Source of the DNA: Sphingomonas pituitosa NBRC 102491
GTDB lineage: Bacteria > Pseudomonadota > Alphaproteobacteria > Sphingomonadales > Sphingomonadaceae
Length of the DNA stretch: 64,000 nucleotides
Direction of reading: 5' to 3'
Assembly: GCF_001598435.1 (NCBI RefSeq)
Contig: NZ_BCYY01000008.1
Coordinates: 163,729-227,728, forward strand
In this document: positions 37,458 to 47,590 of the stretch, piece after piece
How the letters are laid out: every line of letters starts with the position of its first letter
Position numbering within the stretch: the first letter of the stretch is position 1
Translations under genes and position numbers: made by a program
Notes under the pieces: model-generated
The model's database searches: none
What the model was told of the DNA's origin: nothing
The model's input: the letters and a program-made list of their open reading frames with translations, nothing else

Positions 37458-38360
37458 TCAGGCTTCCACGTCGCTCTTGGTCCGCCCCGCACCCGGGCCG
37501 GCGGCGAGATCGGCGCCGGTGGTCGGGTTGCTGCCAGGATCGGACTTGGTCCGCTCCGCCAGCTGGGTCAGCGCTGCCGTGTCCGCCGAACCCAGGCTCA
37601 CCGTCGGCATGCCGTCCCCATTGTCGACGGGCAGCACCTGCTGGAGATCGTCCACCCGGTCCCATTCCGGCCCATCGTTCCACGGCCCCAGCATGTCGCC
37701 CTCGCCCTGCGAGGTGTTGACGTACATGCTCGCATATTCCGGCACACCCGGCAGCTTGCCCGGCGGGAAATTGTCCTCGATCGCGTAGAGCGCCTTCTCG
37801 AACGACTTCTGGTGCGCCACCTCGCGCGTCATCAGGAACTTGAGCGCGTCCTTGATGCCGGCATCGTCGGTGATGTTGATCAGCCGCTCATAAACGATCT
37901 TCGCCCGGCTTTCCGCCGCGATGTTCGAGCGCAGGTCGCAGGTGGGATCACCGCGGCTGTCGACATAGGCTGCCGTCCACGGCACGCCCGCCGAATTGGT
38001 CAGCGCCGGGCCACCGCCGTACAGGATCGCCTGGGTGTGGCTGTTGCCGCCTTGGGTGAGCGACATGTAGAGCTCGGCCTCCTCCATGTCGCCTTCGGAG
38101 ATGTGCGCCTTCACGCCCTTGTTGAGCATCGCGACGATCGAGCCGATCACTTCGAGATGGCTCAGCTCCTCGGTGGCGATGTCGAGCAGCAGGTCCTTGC
38201 GGCCGGGATCGTCCTCCGCCAGCCCCTGGGTGAAGTAGCGCATCGCCGCCGCCAGCTCGCCATCCGGCCCGCCGAACTGCTCGAGCATCAGCGAGGCGAG
38301 GACCGGGTTCGGCTCGGCCACCCGCACCGTATATTGCAGGCGCTTGTTGTGCATGAACAT
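37458..38360 (-). CDS. Manganese catalase
   Basis: Ferritin-like di-manganese catalase of 300 residues, cytosolic, degrading hydrogen peroxide. Typical blocks are the opening MFMHNKRLQYTVRV, MRYFTQGLAEDD, IATEELSHLEVIGSIVAMLN (Mn-ligand Glu and His) and MTREVAHQKSFEKAL. The C-terminal tail is long and charged. The ATG at 38360 has AAGGAGAG six bases upstream. It is divergent from the small stress protein at 38619, across a 258-base region. Confidence 0.94.
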   Translation of the reverse strand: MFMHNKRLQYTVRVAEPNPVLASLMLEQFGGPDGELAAAMRYFTQGLAEDDPGRKDLLLDIATEELSHLEVIGSIVAMLNKGVKAHISEGDMEEAELYMSLTQGGNSHTQAILYGGGPALTNSAGVPWTAAYVDSRGDPTCDLRSNIAAESRAKIVYERLINITDDAGIKDALKFLMTREVAHQKSFEKALYAIEDNFPPGKLPGVPEYASMYVNTSQGEGDMLGPWNDGPEWDRVDDLQQVLPVDNGDGMPTVSLGSADTAALTQLAERTKSDPGSNPTTGADLAAGPGAGRTKSDVEA

Positions 38361-38554
38361 GCAGTCTCTCCTTGGGAATTTGCGTCCGGCAAGAGAGCGG
38401 ATGGAATTGCACATGGTTCATATACTTCTGCATTGATCGATTATTTGTGATTAACGTGCATCAACTGCTCTTCAAAGCGTGAACGACTGCGCCGCTCGTT
38501 CCGGCTTCTTCAACATAGCTGCAGCCGCGCCGTTGAACGACGCAGCCGATCAAC

Positions 38555-38580
38555 GGAACGGGCGCGCGCACCGCTTCGTT
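38555..38580 (+). promoter_or_regulatory. EcfG-type general stress promoter
   Basis: GGAAC (38555-38559), a 17-base spacer, then CGTT (38577-38580). This is an exact match to the alphaproteobacterial EcfG (general stress sigma factor) consensus GGAAC-N16/17-CGTT. It sits 38 bases upstream of the 38619 start. The rest of the 258-base divergent region shows nothing else I can name, and I found no good match facing the catalase. Confidence 0.75.
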
Positions 38581-38618
38581 GACGGCGTACAACCGCAGAA
38601 AAATCAGGAGTTTGGCGA

Positions 38619-38861
38619 ATGACCGACAAGCAGCCGATGCAGGCGAGCGGCGGCGACGCGCACAAGGGCGCACCCGACGGCGTCTCGGACGTCGATACCC
38701 ATGGCCGGAGCGAAGGCGAGAGCGAAGGCGGCGCCTATCCCAATCCCTATCCGGAAAAGGCGCGCAAGGAAGGCCCGGGCCATCTGATGGGCCATGGCGG
38801 GCAGAGCCATATCAACTATGAAGGCGGGCCGAACCCGAACGCGACGACGAAGGGGGAGTAG
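38619..38861 (+). CDS. Small Gly/His-rich hydrophilic protein, stress-promoter controlled
   Basis: Predicted intrinsically disordered protein of 80 residues, rich in Gly, Glu, Asp and His, with no hydrophobic segment. AGGAG lies eleven bases upstream of the ATG. Similar small proteins are common beside stress genes in sphingomonads, but I know no function. The upstream EcfG-type promoter suggests synthesis in stationary phase or under stress, like general-stress hydrophilins. Confidence 0.8.
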   Translation: MTDKQPMQASGGDAHKGAPDGVSDVDTHGRSEGESEGGAYPNPYPEKARKEGPGHLMGHGGQSHINYEGGPNPNATTKGE

Positions 38862-38888
38862 GAAACCCTCCTCCTCCTGCCTTTTAAT

Positions 38889-38912
38889 CCCCCTCCCGCA
38901 GGCGGGAGGGGG
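38889..38912. repeat. GC-rich palindrome (REP-like)
   Basis: CCCCCTCCCGC at 38889-38899 and its complement GCGGGAGGGGG at 38902-38912 form an 11-bp stem with a 2-base gap. It lies between the convergent 38619 gene and the 38919 gene. It belongs to the same kind of C-rich/G-rich palindromic element as 47451-47553 and 63795-63906. It could also act as a terminator. Confidence 0.6.
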
Positions 38913-38918
38913 GAAGGC

Positions 38919-39410
38919 TCACCCCGCTGCTGGCGTGAGGGCCTGCGCACCGCCCGGCTCGATCGACGTGGCCTTGCCCTCCACCACCGGTGGCGTTTCC
39001 GCAGATGCCGGGCTGCCCGCATCCGCTTCCTCCTCCTGCCCGACCGGTAAGGTCTTGCCGGTGGTCCGGTCCAGCCCGAGCGCGGTCACGATATCGATCG
39101 CGGTCGCTGCCGCGACGAAGGCGATCGCGCCCCACACCGCCTTGTTCTGCGGCGCTCGGCGTGCGGCGAGCCCCAGTGCTGCGATGTCCATCGCGTCGCC
39201 GGCCACCCGGTTCCACACTCGAACACTGTGCGCCGGGCCCGATAGCAGCGCCGCGCCCGCCAGCAGCTCGCGCGCGCCGAACGCCCGCACCACGCCGTCA
39301 TGGTCTTCCGCCGAAAGCCCCCGCGCGATCCGCTTCGACGCGGCCAGTTCGGCGATGCCGAGTCCGATCGAGAAAACGCCCAGTCCCAATCCCAGCTTGC
39401 GATAGTCCAT
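38919..39410 (-). CDS. Hypothetical membrane protein
   Basis: Protein of 163 residues with three to four hydrophobic segments: LGLGLGVFSIGLGIAELA, LLAGAALLSG, and one around AVWGAIAFVAAATAIDIV. The C-terminal tail is hydrophilic and disordered. I recognise no characterised family; small membrane proteins of this type are often annotated as conserved hypothetical in sphingomonads. The ATG at 39410 has AAGGAG upstream; the longer frame is not supported. A GGAAC-N17-GGTT promoter-like site on its upstream strand suggests stress control. Confidence 0.75.
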   Translation of the reverse strand: MDYRKLGLGLGVFSIGLGIAELAASKRIARGLSAEDHDGVVRAFGARELLAGAALLSGPAHSVRVWNRVAGDAMDIAALGLAARRAPQNKAVWGAIAFVAAATAIDIVTALGLDRTTGKTLPVGQEEEADAGSPASAETPPVVEGKATSIEPGGAQALTPAAG

Positions 39411-39475
39411 CGGTCCGCTCCTTGCGCTTGGTGAAACGATGTGCCCGGCGGCTTTCTGCCGGACAACGACGAACC

Positions 39476-39501
39476 AACCGCTCGCGAACAAGAGGTGTTC
39501 C
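39476..39501 (-). promoter_or_regulatory. Possible EcfG-type promoter, weaker match
   Basis: On the minus strand GGAAC (39497-39501), a 17-base spacer and GGTT (39476-39479). The -10 element differs at one base from CGTT. It would start transcription about 60 bases upstream of the 39410 start codon. Confidence 0.4.
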
Positions 39502-39536
39502 GCGAATAACGGCAATACTATCCTATGTTTACAGGA

Positions 39537-39905
39537 TCACTTGCAGGGGAAGCGCTGCTGCATCATCGCGGCGAAGGCAGACTTCACGCTGATGCCGCGC
39601 TTGGCCGGCGGGATCTTCTCGAATGCCGCGATCAGTTCATTGCTGCCCATCTTCACCTGCCCCTTGGGCGGCGGGCAACTGCTCGGCGGGCGGCCCGCGG
39701 CGACGGCGGCGGCAAGATCGCCGCGATACCCGGCCGACGCCCCGTCGATCTCCTGCTTCAGCAGGCCGATGTCCGACGAGAACATCGCCATCGCGCCCTT
39801 GGCCTTGAGCGCGTTCACCTTGGCGAGGAACTCGGCCACGCTCATCGCCTGCGCGGGGAGGGCCACGAGCATCAGCCCGCCCGCGGCAAGAAACAGTCGA
39901 GCCAT
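39537..39905 (-). CDS. Secreted hypothetical protein
   Basis: Protein of 122 residues with a clear signal peptide (MARLFLAAGGLMLVALPAQA), giving a mature protein of about 102 residues with two cysteines that could form a disulfide. The mature sequence (MSVAEFLAKVNALKAKG, then SELIAAFEKIPPAKRG-like) is a small helical unit. I know no function. Its ribosome site, GGGAGC, lies within the right arm of the hairpin at 39911-39940, so hairpin formation should block translation. It follows ftsH in the same direction. Confidence 0.8.
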   Translation of the reverse strand: MARLFLAAGGLMLVALPAQAMSVAEFLAKVNALKAKGAMAMFSSDIGLLKQEIDGASAGYRGDLAAAVAAGRPPSSCPPPKGQVKMGSNELIAAFEKIPPAKRGISVKSAFAAMMQQRFPCK

Positions 39906-39910
39906 GCAAA

Positions 39911-39940
39911 AACGCTCCCGGAAGGGTTCCCGGGAGCGTT
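39911..39940 (-). terminator. Terminator hairpin after ftsH, overlapping the next ribosome site
   Basis: AACGCTCCCGG (39911-39921) pairs perfectly with CCGGGAGCGTT (39930-39940). On the minus strand it is followed by a run of T, making it a good rho-independent terminator for ftsH. The right arm contains GGGAGC, which is also the only ribosome site for the gene starting at 39905. Confidence 0.8.
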
Positions 39941-39980
39941 CTCTATCGTAGCAAGGATGATCCCGGCAATGCCGAAGGCG

Positions 39981-41942
<1,962 letters not shown>

Positions 41943-42010
41943 CGTGTACCCGGTACCTTTCCAGCCCTAAGATAGGCATGGCGGCGTTAATGACAATGGA
42001 ACAACATCGA

Positions 42011-43027
42011 TCACGGTGATCGGTGCGGGGGGGCCGGCGCGAAGCGCCAGCGGGGCCCCGGTCGCACCACGACTCCGGCCAATGTCGCCACCTGTCCGGC
42101 ATCCACCGCGGCGATCAGCCGGTCAAGCCCGGAACCGCGCGGCGGCGGGGCATCGTTTACCGTCTTGAGCGCCCGCGCGACCAGGCGGCGGCGCAATTCG
42201 CGAGGCAGATCGGTGAGGTTGAGCGAGACCTGGCCCTGCGCCGCATGGGCACGGGCGCCCCATTCCCGCTCCGCCGCCCAGGCGAGCGCGGCCTCGGCCT
42301 CGCGCAGATTGGCGGCGGCACGCGCCAGCCTGGCCGGCGGCAGTTCGGGGCTGTCGGCAAGCAGGGCGCGGGCCCGGCTGCGATCGAAGCGCGGGTGGCG
42401 ATTGGAGGGATCCTGCACCGCGACGATCCCGGCCGCCGCAACCTGCGTCGCCAATTCGGCGCGGGACCAGCCGAGCAGCGGCCGCACCAGCCAGGGCACG
42501 CCCTCGCCCGCCCGCAGCGGCCGGGCGGGCAGCATCGCCGCGAGACCGCCCAGCCCCGCCCCCCGCCTGGCGCGCAGGAGGAAAGTTTCCGCCACATCGT
42601 CCTGCTGGTGCGCCACGGCAACCCAGGGCGCACCGCATGCCGTCGCCCAATCGGCCAGGCAGGCATAACGCATCGCCCGCGCCCGATCCTGGAGATTGCC
42701 GCCCGCGAGCATCTCCGGCCGGGGCGGCAGGATGCTGTGCGGAACGCCGATCCGGGCACAGACCGCCCCCACAAATGCCGCCTCTTCGGCGGACTCGGCG
42801 CGCAGGCCGTGATCGACGGTGGCGGCGACCACCGCCCCTGGAAACGAAGCGCAGGCAAGCAGCAGCAGCGCGAGACTGTCCGTACCGCCGGAGACGGCGA
42901 TGCCGACGGGCGCGGCGCTCGCCGGCAGCAGGCCCGTGACCGCCAGCCAGTCGGCGGTGAAGCGGGCGACGGACTCGCCCGCGATCGCGTCGATCAGCGA
43001 CGCGTCACTTGCAGCGCTGATCCGCAC
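42011..43027 (-). CDS. tilS: tRNA(Ile)-lysidine synthase
   Basis: Modifies C34 of the AUA-reading tRNA-Ile to lysidine with ATP. The protein (338 residues) contains the PP-loop motif SGGTDS at 46-51 and ATVDHGLRAESAEEAAFV, a signature block of the N-terminal domain. The C-terminal tRNA-binding domains are short, as in alphaproteobacteria. The start is GTG and overlaps the end of cpoB by 23 bases. Gene order cpoB-tilS-ftsH is a known arrangement, supporting the call. Confidence 0.94.
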   Translation of the reverse strand: MRISAASDASLIDAIAGESVARFTADWLAVTGLLPASAAPVGIAVSGGTDSLALLLLACASFPGAVVAATVDHGLRAESAEEAAFVGAVCARIGVPHSILPPRPEMLAGGNLQDRARAMRYACLADWATACGAPWVAVAHQQDDVAETFLLRARRGAGLGGLAAMLPARPLRAGEGVPWLVRPLLGWSRAELATQVAAAGIVAVQDPSNRHPRFDRSRARALLADSPELPPARLARAAANLREAEAALAWAAEREWGARAHAAQGQVSLNLTDLPRELRRRLVARALKTVNDAPPPRGSGLDRLIAAVDAGQVATLAGVVVRPGPRWRFAPAPPHRSP

Positions 43028-43913
43028 GGCCCTTGGCGACGCCCGCCTTCATCTCGGCCGAGAGCGTCGCGCCGTACACGCTGTTGAGTTCCTCATAGAC
43101 CTTGCAGACCTCGCCCGCCGGCTTCTTCAGCTTCACCAGCGCCTGCGCCAGATAATAGAGGCTGTCGGCGGCGCGCTCGCCATTCGGATCCTTGGTGTAG
43201 TTTTCATACAGCGCGATCGCGGCGAGGTTGGCCCGGTTGTCGTCGAGATAGGCGCGGCCGAGCAGGTTGCGCGCGAAGCTGGCGCGCTTGCCGGTGGGAT
43301 ATTTGGCCTTGTACTGCTCGAGCGTCTTGGCCGCTTCGGGGTACAGCTTGGCCTGCCACAGGCGGAAGCCGTAGAGATAGAGGTCCTCGCCCGCGTCGCC
43401 GGTGCTCGGCTTCTCGACGGCTGCGACCTTGGCCGCGCGGTCGCCCGAGGGGCGCGCAGGCGCCGCCGCGGAGTCGCCCGAGGCAGCGACGGCGCCATCC
43501 GTCGGCATGGCATCGGCCACCGGCTGCGGCGTTTCCAGCGCCTTCATCCGCGCATCCGTCGCCGCCTTGTACGCGCCGAACGCCTCTTCGAGCTGGCGCA
43601 CGCGATACTGGTTCTGCTCGATCTGGCCGGTCATCGTCTGGATCTGGCTCTCCAGCGCGGCGACGCGCTGGGTGAGATCGGCGAGCGGCGTGGTCGCAGG
43701 CACGCCCGGCGGCGTGGTGTCGACCTGCTGGGTGATCTGCGGCTCCACCGTCATCCCGGCGCCGCCCGGGAACACCTTGCGCTGCACCGCGCGCATCTCA
43801 CGCTCGAGCTTGTCGACGCGCTGGCCGACATTGCCGTCCTGGGCCTGCGCCATCGCGGTGCCGTTGAAGCCGAACGCGGCAAAGGCCAGTGCCGCTGCGA
43901 GAGCAATACGCAT
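43005..43913 (-). CDS. cpoB: Tol-Pal system protein CpoB (YbgF)
   Basis: Periplasmic protein of 302 residues. A signal peptide (ending TAMAQA) is followed by a coiled coil (about 30-130), then a TPR region (DLYLYGFRLWQAKLYPEAAKTLEQYKAKYP and two further repeats). Family knowledge: CpoB links the Tol-Pal machine to peptidoglycan synthesis during constriction. No tolQRAB or pal gene is in the window, so this copy is separated from that cluster or continues another one. Confidence 0.92.
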   Translation of the reverse strand: MRIALAAALAFAAFGFNGTAMAQAQDGNVGQRVDKLEREMRAVQRKVFPGGAGMTVEPQITQQVDTTPPGVPATTPLADLTQRVAALESQIQTMTGQIEQNQYRVRQLEEAFGAYKAATDARMKALETPQPVADAMPTDGAVAASGDSAAAPARPSGDRAAKVAAVEKPSTGDAGEDLYLYGFRLWQAKLYPEAAKTLEQYKAKYPTGKRASFARNLLGRAYLDDNRANLAAIALYENYTKDPNGERAADSLYYLAQALVKLKKPAGEVCKVYEELNSVYGATLSAEMKAGVAKGRADQRCK

Positions 43914-43995
43914 CGTCGATAATTCCCTCAGCGCCCCCCGGGGAACGGAGGCGTTGCGCCGCTATAGCCAAGCGGCGCCGGCTTGCGCCACCCCC

Positions 43996-44949
43996 TCAGG
44001 GGTTCGGCGTGTCGCCGGCAGGGGTCGTGCCACCGGCCGGCGCGGCCGTGGTGTCGGCGCCGTCGGCAGCGCGCGGCGCGGTCCGGCGACGCGGAGCACG
44101 CTCGCGGAGCGGAGTCGCCGGCGCCGCGCCGGTGGCGCTCGACGTCGACGTCGGCGACGGCGTAGCACCCGGCTGGCCGCGGCCTCGCAGCGCCGCCGAG
44201 GTCAGCTCCGCCTCGATCACTTCCACCTGGGTGCCCAGCGGCGCCACTTCGCTGCCGTTCAGCAGCACCTGCAGCTGGTCCGGACGCCCGGTGCGGATGC
44301 GCGGATGATCGGCATCGTCGGGCACTTCGTAACGCTCGCCGGCGGCCAGTTCCTTCTCCGCCAGCTTCTTGCCGGTGGCATCGGTGATGCGGATCCAGGC
44401 CGGGCCGCGCGCGACGAGCGTGACATGCTCGACGGCAGGAACAGCGGGGCTCGCTGCCGGTACGGGCGTTTCGGGCGTGGGGGTCGGTGTGGGTTCGAGC
44501 TGCTGGACCAGACCGTCGCCCTGCGACGCGCCGCCGCGGAACCAGTTGGTGCCATACCAGATGCCGATCCCGGCAACGATCACCAGCGCGACGATCACCC
44601 CGAACCAGACGATCCCGCTCGGCGCCGCCCGCGACGGCTCCTGCAGCGGATATTCCGGCGTGAGAACCGGCCGTTCGATCTGGCCGAGCTCGGCGCGCAC
44701 GTCGCGCGCGATCGCCACTTCGTCGGCATTCACCGTGCGCGCATAGGCCTTGGCGAAACCGGTCGCGTAGGTGATCGACGGCAACCCCGAATAGGTCCCC
44801 TGCTCGATCGCCTCGAGGTGCCGCTGCGGGATGCGGGTGCGCGCGGCGATCTCCGGCAAATCCAGCCCCAAGGCTTCGCGCGCGGCGCGCAGGCGTTCAC
44901 CGGGACGGGCAGTGTACGAGGTGGACTCTTCGGGCGTGTCGCCTTGCAT
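43996..44949 (-). CDS. RodZ-like helix-turn-helix membrane protein
   Basis: Protein of 317 residues. A cytoplasmic Cro-type helix-turn-helix domain (about 15-80; LRAAREALGLDLPEIAARTRIPQ) is followed by one transmembrane helix (about 113-133). After a Pro/Thr-rich stretch comes a beta-rich RodZ C-terminal domain (about 175-255), and a low-complexity tail with Pro, Thr and Ala. Family knowledge: RodZ anchors MreB and sets cell width. The start is ATG at 44949. Upstream of ptsP by gene order but transcribed as a separate unit. Confidence 0.85.
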   Translation of the reverse strand: MQGDTPEESTSYTARPGERLRAAREALGLDLPEIAARTRIPQRHLEAIEQGTYSGLPSITYATGFAKAYARTVNADEVAIARDVRAELGQIERPVLTPEYPLQEPSRAAPSGIVWFGVIVALVIVAGIGIWYGTNWFRGGASQGDGLVQQLEPTPTPTPETPVPAASPAVPAVEHVTLVARGPAWIRITDATGKKLAEKELAAGERYEVPDDADHPRIRTGRPDQLQVLLNGSEVAPLGTQVEVIEAELTSAALRGRGQPGATPSPTSTSSATGAAPATPLRERAPRRRTAPRAADGADTTAAPAGGTTPAGDTPNP

Positions 44950-45060
44950 TCTATCCTCCGGCGAACGCGTTAGACCCTGGAACGCCCGCCTTATGCAGCA
45001 GGGGATGCCCTCCCCGCCATGTCGCTGTCAACGCCGGGGCAAAATCATTCCGGTGGATGG

Positions 45061-47337
45061 TCAGGCCAGTTCGACGCCCTGCGCCTCGGCCCATTGGGTC
45101 AGCACGTCGCGCAGCGGGGCCTCGGGATGCCGCAGCATCTCGTCCATCGCCGCCATCACCGCGCCGCGATCCAGCGAGCGCAGCATCGCCTTGATCGGCC
45201 CCACCGCCGCCGGCGTGATCGACAGCCGGTCGATGCCCAGCCCGATCAGCGCCAGCGCCTCCAGCGGGCGCCCGCCCATCTCGCCGCACACCGCCACCGG
45301 CACGTTCGCCGCGCGCGCCTCGTCGCTTACCCGCTTGAGGAAGCGCAGGATCGCCGGGCTCAGCCAGTCATAGCGCAGCGCCAGCTTGGGGTGCGCGCGG
45401 TCGGCGGCGAACAGGAACTGGGTGAGGTCGTTGGTGCCGATCGACAGGAATTCCAGCTTGGGCAGCAGCAGGTCGAGCACCTCGGCCAGCGCCGGCACCT
45501 CCAGCATCGCACCGTAGCGGATCTCGTTCGGCAGCTTGCGCCCCCGCGCCGCGAGCCAGGCATGCTGCGCCTCGAACAGCGCGCGCGCCTGGTCGAACTC
45601 CCAGGGTTCGGAGACCATCGGGAACATCACGTTGAGCGTCCGCCCCGCCGCCGCCTCGATCAGCGCGCGCGCCTGCGCCTTCATCAGGCCGTCGCGATCG
45701 AGCGCCAGGCGCAGCGCGCGCCAGCCCATGGCGGGGTTCTCTTCCTCGCCATCCTCGTCGTGGTTCAGATAGGGCAGCGCCTTGTCGCCCCCGATGTCGA
45801 CGGTGCGGAACACCACCGGCCGGTCCCCCGCCGCCTCCAGCACGTCCCGATACAGCCGCCGCTGCGCCTCGCGCTGGGGCAGCGTGGCCGAGACGAGGAA
45901 CTGGAATTCGGTGCGGAACAGGCCGATGCCGTCGGCGCCGGTCAGGTCGAGCGCCGCCACGTCGTCGCGAAGCCCCGCATTGACCATCACCGTCACCCGG
46001 TGGCCGTCCTTGGTAACGGGCGCCACGTTCTTGAGCTGCGCGAAGGCGGCGCGGCGCTTCTGGCTGAGCGCCAGCTTGGCCTCGAACGCCTCCTCCATCG
46101 CCAGCGAGGGGCGGGCGAACACGCTTTCCTCGCCCACGTCGAGCAGCAGCAGGTCGCCCTCGGCCACTTCGCGGCGGACGTCGCGCGCCCGGCCCAGCAC
46201 CGGCACGCCCATGGCGCGGGCAACGATGGTGACGTGCGCGGTGAGCGAGCCTTCCTCCAGCACCACGCCCTTGAGCCGCCGCCGGTCATATTCGAGCAGC
46301 TCGGCCGGCCCCAGATTGCGCGCGATCAGGATCGAATCGTGCCGCAGCCCCAGCTGCGCGGCGGTGCCGAGCTGGCCCGAGACGATGCGCAGCAGCCGGT
46401 TGGAGAGGTCCTCCAGATCGTGCATCCGGTCGCGCAGCAGCGGATCGTCGATCTCGCGCATGCGCTGGCGGGTGCGCTGCTGGACGCGCTCGATCGCCGC
46501 CTCGGCGGTCAGGCCGGAATCGATCGCCTCGTTGATGCGGCGGCTCCAGCCCTCGTCATAGGCGAACATCTTGTAGGTCGCGAGGATCTCCTCATGCTCG
46601 CCGCCGCTGCCGAATTCGGCCTGGCTGGTCATGCGGTCGATCTGCTCGCGCATCTTGTCGAACGCGGCATAGACGCGGTGGCGCTCCGCCTCGGTATCCT
46701 CGGCGACAGTATGCTCGATGGTGATGCGCGGCTGATGAAATACCGCCACACCCCGCGCCATGCCTTCCACCAGGGGGAAACCGCGGATCGTACCAGAGGC
46801 GGTGGGCTGAAGCCGGGTCGAGGTGCCACCCGTGGCATCGATCAGTTCGGCATTGGCGATCAGCTCGGAAAGGACCATCGCCACGGTCTGCAAGGCCTCG
46901 ATCTCGATATCGGCATAGCGCCGCGGATCGACATGCTGCACGGCAAGCACGCCCACCGCCCGCTCGCGCCGGATGATCGGCACGCCCGCGAAACTGTGGA
47001 AGCGGTCCTCGCCGGTTTCCGGGTTATGGACGAAATTGGGGTGGCTGGTCGCCTCGTCGAGGTTGAGCGTCTCGACATGCGCGGCGATCGTGCCGACCAG
47101 GCCCTCGCCCAGCGCCAGCTTGGTGACGTGCACCGCCTCCTGCGCCAGGCCGCGCGTGGCGAACAGCTCCAGCGCGCCTTCGCGCAGCAGGTAGATCGAA
47201 CAGACCTCGCTGTGCAGCGCCTCGCCGATGATGTTGACGACCGCGTTGAGCTTCGATTGCACCGGCAGCCGTTTCGCCATCAGGTCGTGAAGGCGGGTGA
47301 GGATTTCCCGGGCGGAGGCGGCTGCGGTCAAGGCCAT
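45061..47337 (-). CDS. ptsP: Phosphoenolpyruvate-protein phosphotransferase PtsP (GAF-Enzyme I)
   Basis: First enzyme of the nitrogen phosphotransferase relay, 758 residues. An N-terminal GAF domain (about 15-165) senses nitrogen state in relatives. The phospho-carrier region reads EEGSLTAHVTIVARAMGVP, with the active histidine in TAHVT. A PEP-binding TIM barrel follows (GADGIGLFRTEF, TVDIGGDKALPYL, MFPMVSEPWEF, SIGTNDLTQFLF, VCGEMGGRP). All Enzyme I catalytic blocks are present. No ptsN or HPr partner is in the window. It accepts phosphate from PEP and should pass it to NPr and EIIA-Ntr. Confidence 0.95.
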   Translation of the reverse strand: MALTAAASAREILTRLHDLMAKRLPVQSKLNAVVNIIGEALHSEVCSIYLLREGALELFATRGLAQEAVHVTKLALGEGLVGTIAAHVETLNLDEATSHPNFVHNPETGEDRFHSFAGVPIIRRERAVGVLAVQHVDPRRYADIEIEALQTVAMVLSELIANAELIDATGGTSTRLQPTASGTIRGFPLVEGMARGVAVFHQPRITIEHTVAEDTEAERHRVYAAFDKMREQIDRMTSQAEFGSGGEHEEILATYKMFAYDEGWSRRINEAIDSGLTAEAAIERVQQRTRQRMREIDDPLLRDRMHDLEDLSNRLLRIVSGQLGTAAQLGLRHDSILIARNLGPAELLEYDRRRLKGVVLEEGSLTAHVTIVARAMGVPVLGRARDVRREVAEGDLLLLDVGEESVFARPSLAMEEAFEAKLALSQKRRAAFAQLKNVAPVTKDGHRVTVMVNAGLRDDVAALDLTGADGIGLFRTEFQFLVSATLPQREAQRRLYRDVLEAAGDRPVVFRTVDIGGDKALPYLNHDEDGEEENPAMGWRALRLALDRDGLMKAQARALIEAAAGRTLNVMFPMVSEPWEFDQARALFEAQHAWLAARGRKLPNEIRYGAMLEVPALAEVLDLLLPKLEFLSIGTNDLTQFLFAADRAHPKLALRYDWLSPAILRFLKRVSDEARAANVPVAVCGEMGGRPLEALALIGLGIDRLSITPAAVGPIKAMLRSLDRGAVMAAMDEMLRHPEAPLRDVLTQWAEAQGVELA

Positions 47338-47450
47338 GCGACAGCGCTAACAGATTGTGCGCACCCACGCCAAGACGCGTGCGCAGCAAAAGCGCGGAAA
47401 GCGGGATCGCCCAGGCATACCAGGGAGCGCCGGCGTGTGCGGACCTCTGT

Positions 47451-47553
47451 CCCCCTCACCCTTCCCACAAGGGGAGAGGGAGTTGCGGCAGCCTGCTCCC
47501 TCTCCCCTTGTGGGAGAGGGAGGGAGCCGCGAAGCGGCGGAAGGGTGAGGGGG
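47451..47553. repeat. Long imperfect GC-rich palindrome
   Basis: The ends CCCCCTCACCCTTCC (from 47451) and GGAAGGGTGAGGGGG (to 47553) are inverted repeats. Inside, CCCACAAGGGGAGAGGG and CCCTCTCCCCTTGTGGG form a second pair. The whole 103-base block is a nested palindrome in the gap between two genes on the same strand. It resembles the elements at 38889 and 63795, and may be a REP-like family of this genome. Confidence 0.7.
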
Positions 47554-47590
47554 ATTCCGGCTTAGACGGGATAGTCTGGCGAAAAGCGCG

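Noticed and set aside
38361..38554. An EcfG promoter facing the Mn-catalase gene
   Set aside because: The only GTTCC on the plus strand in this gap has no AACG-type partner at 16-17 bases, so no claim is made.
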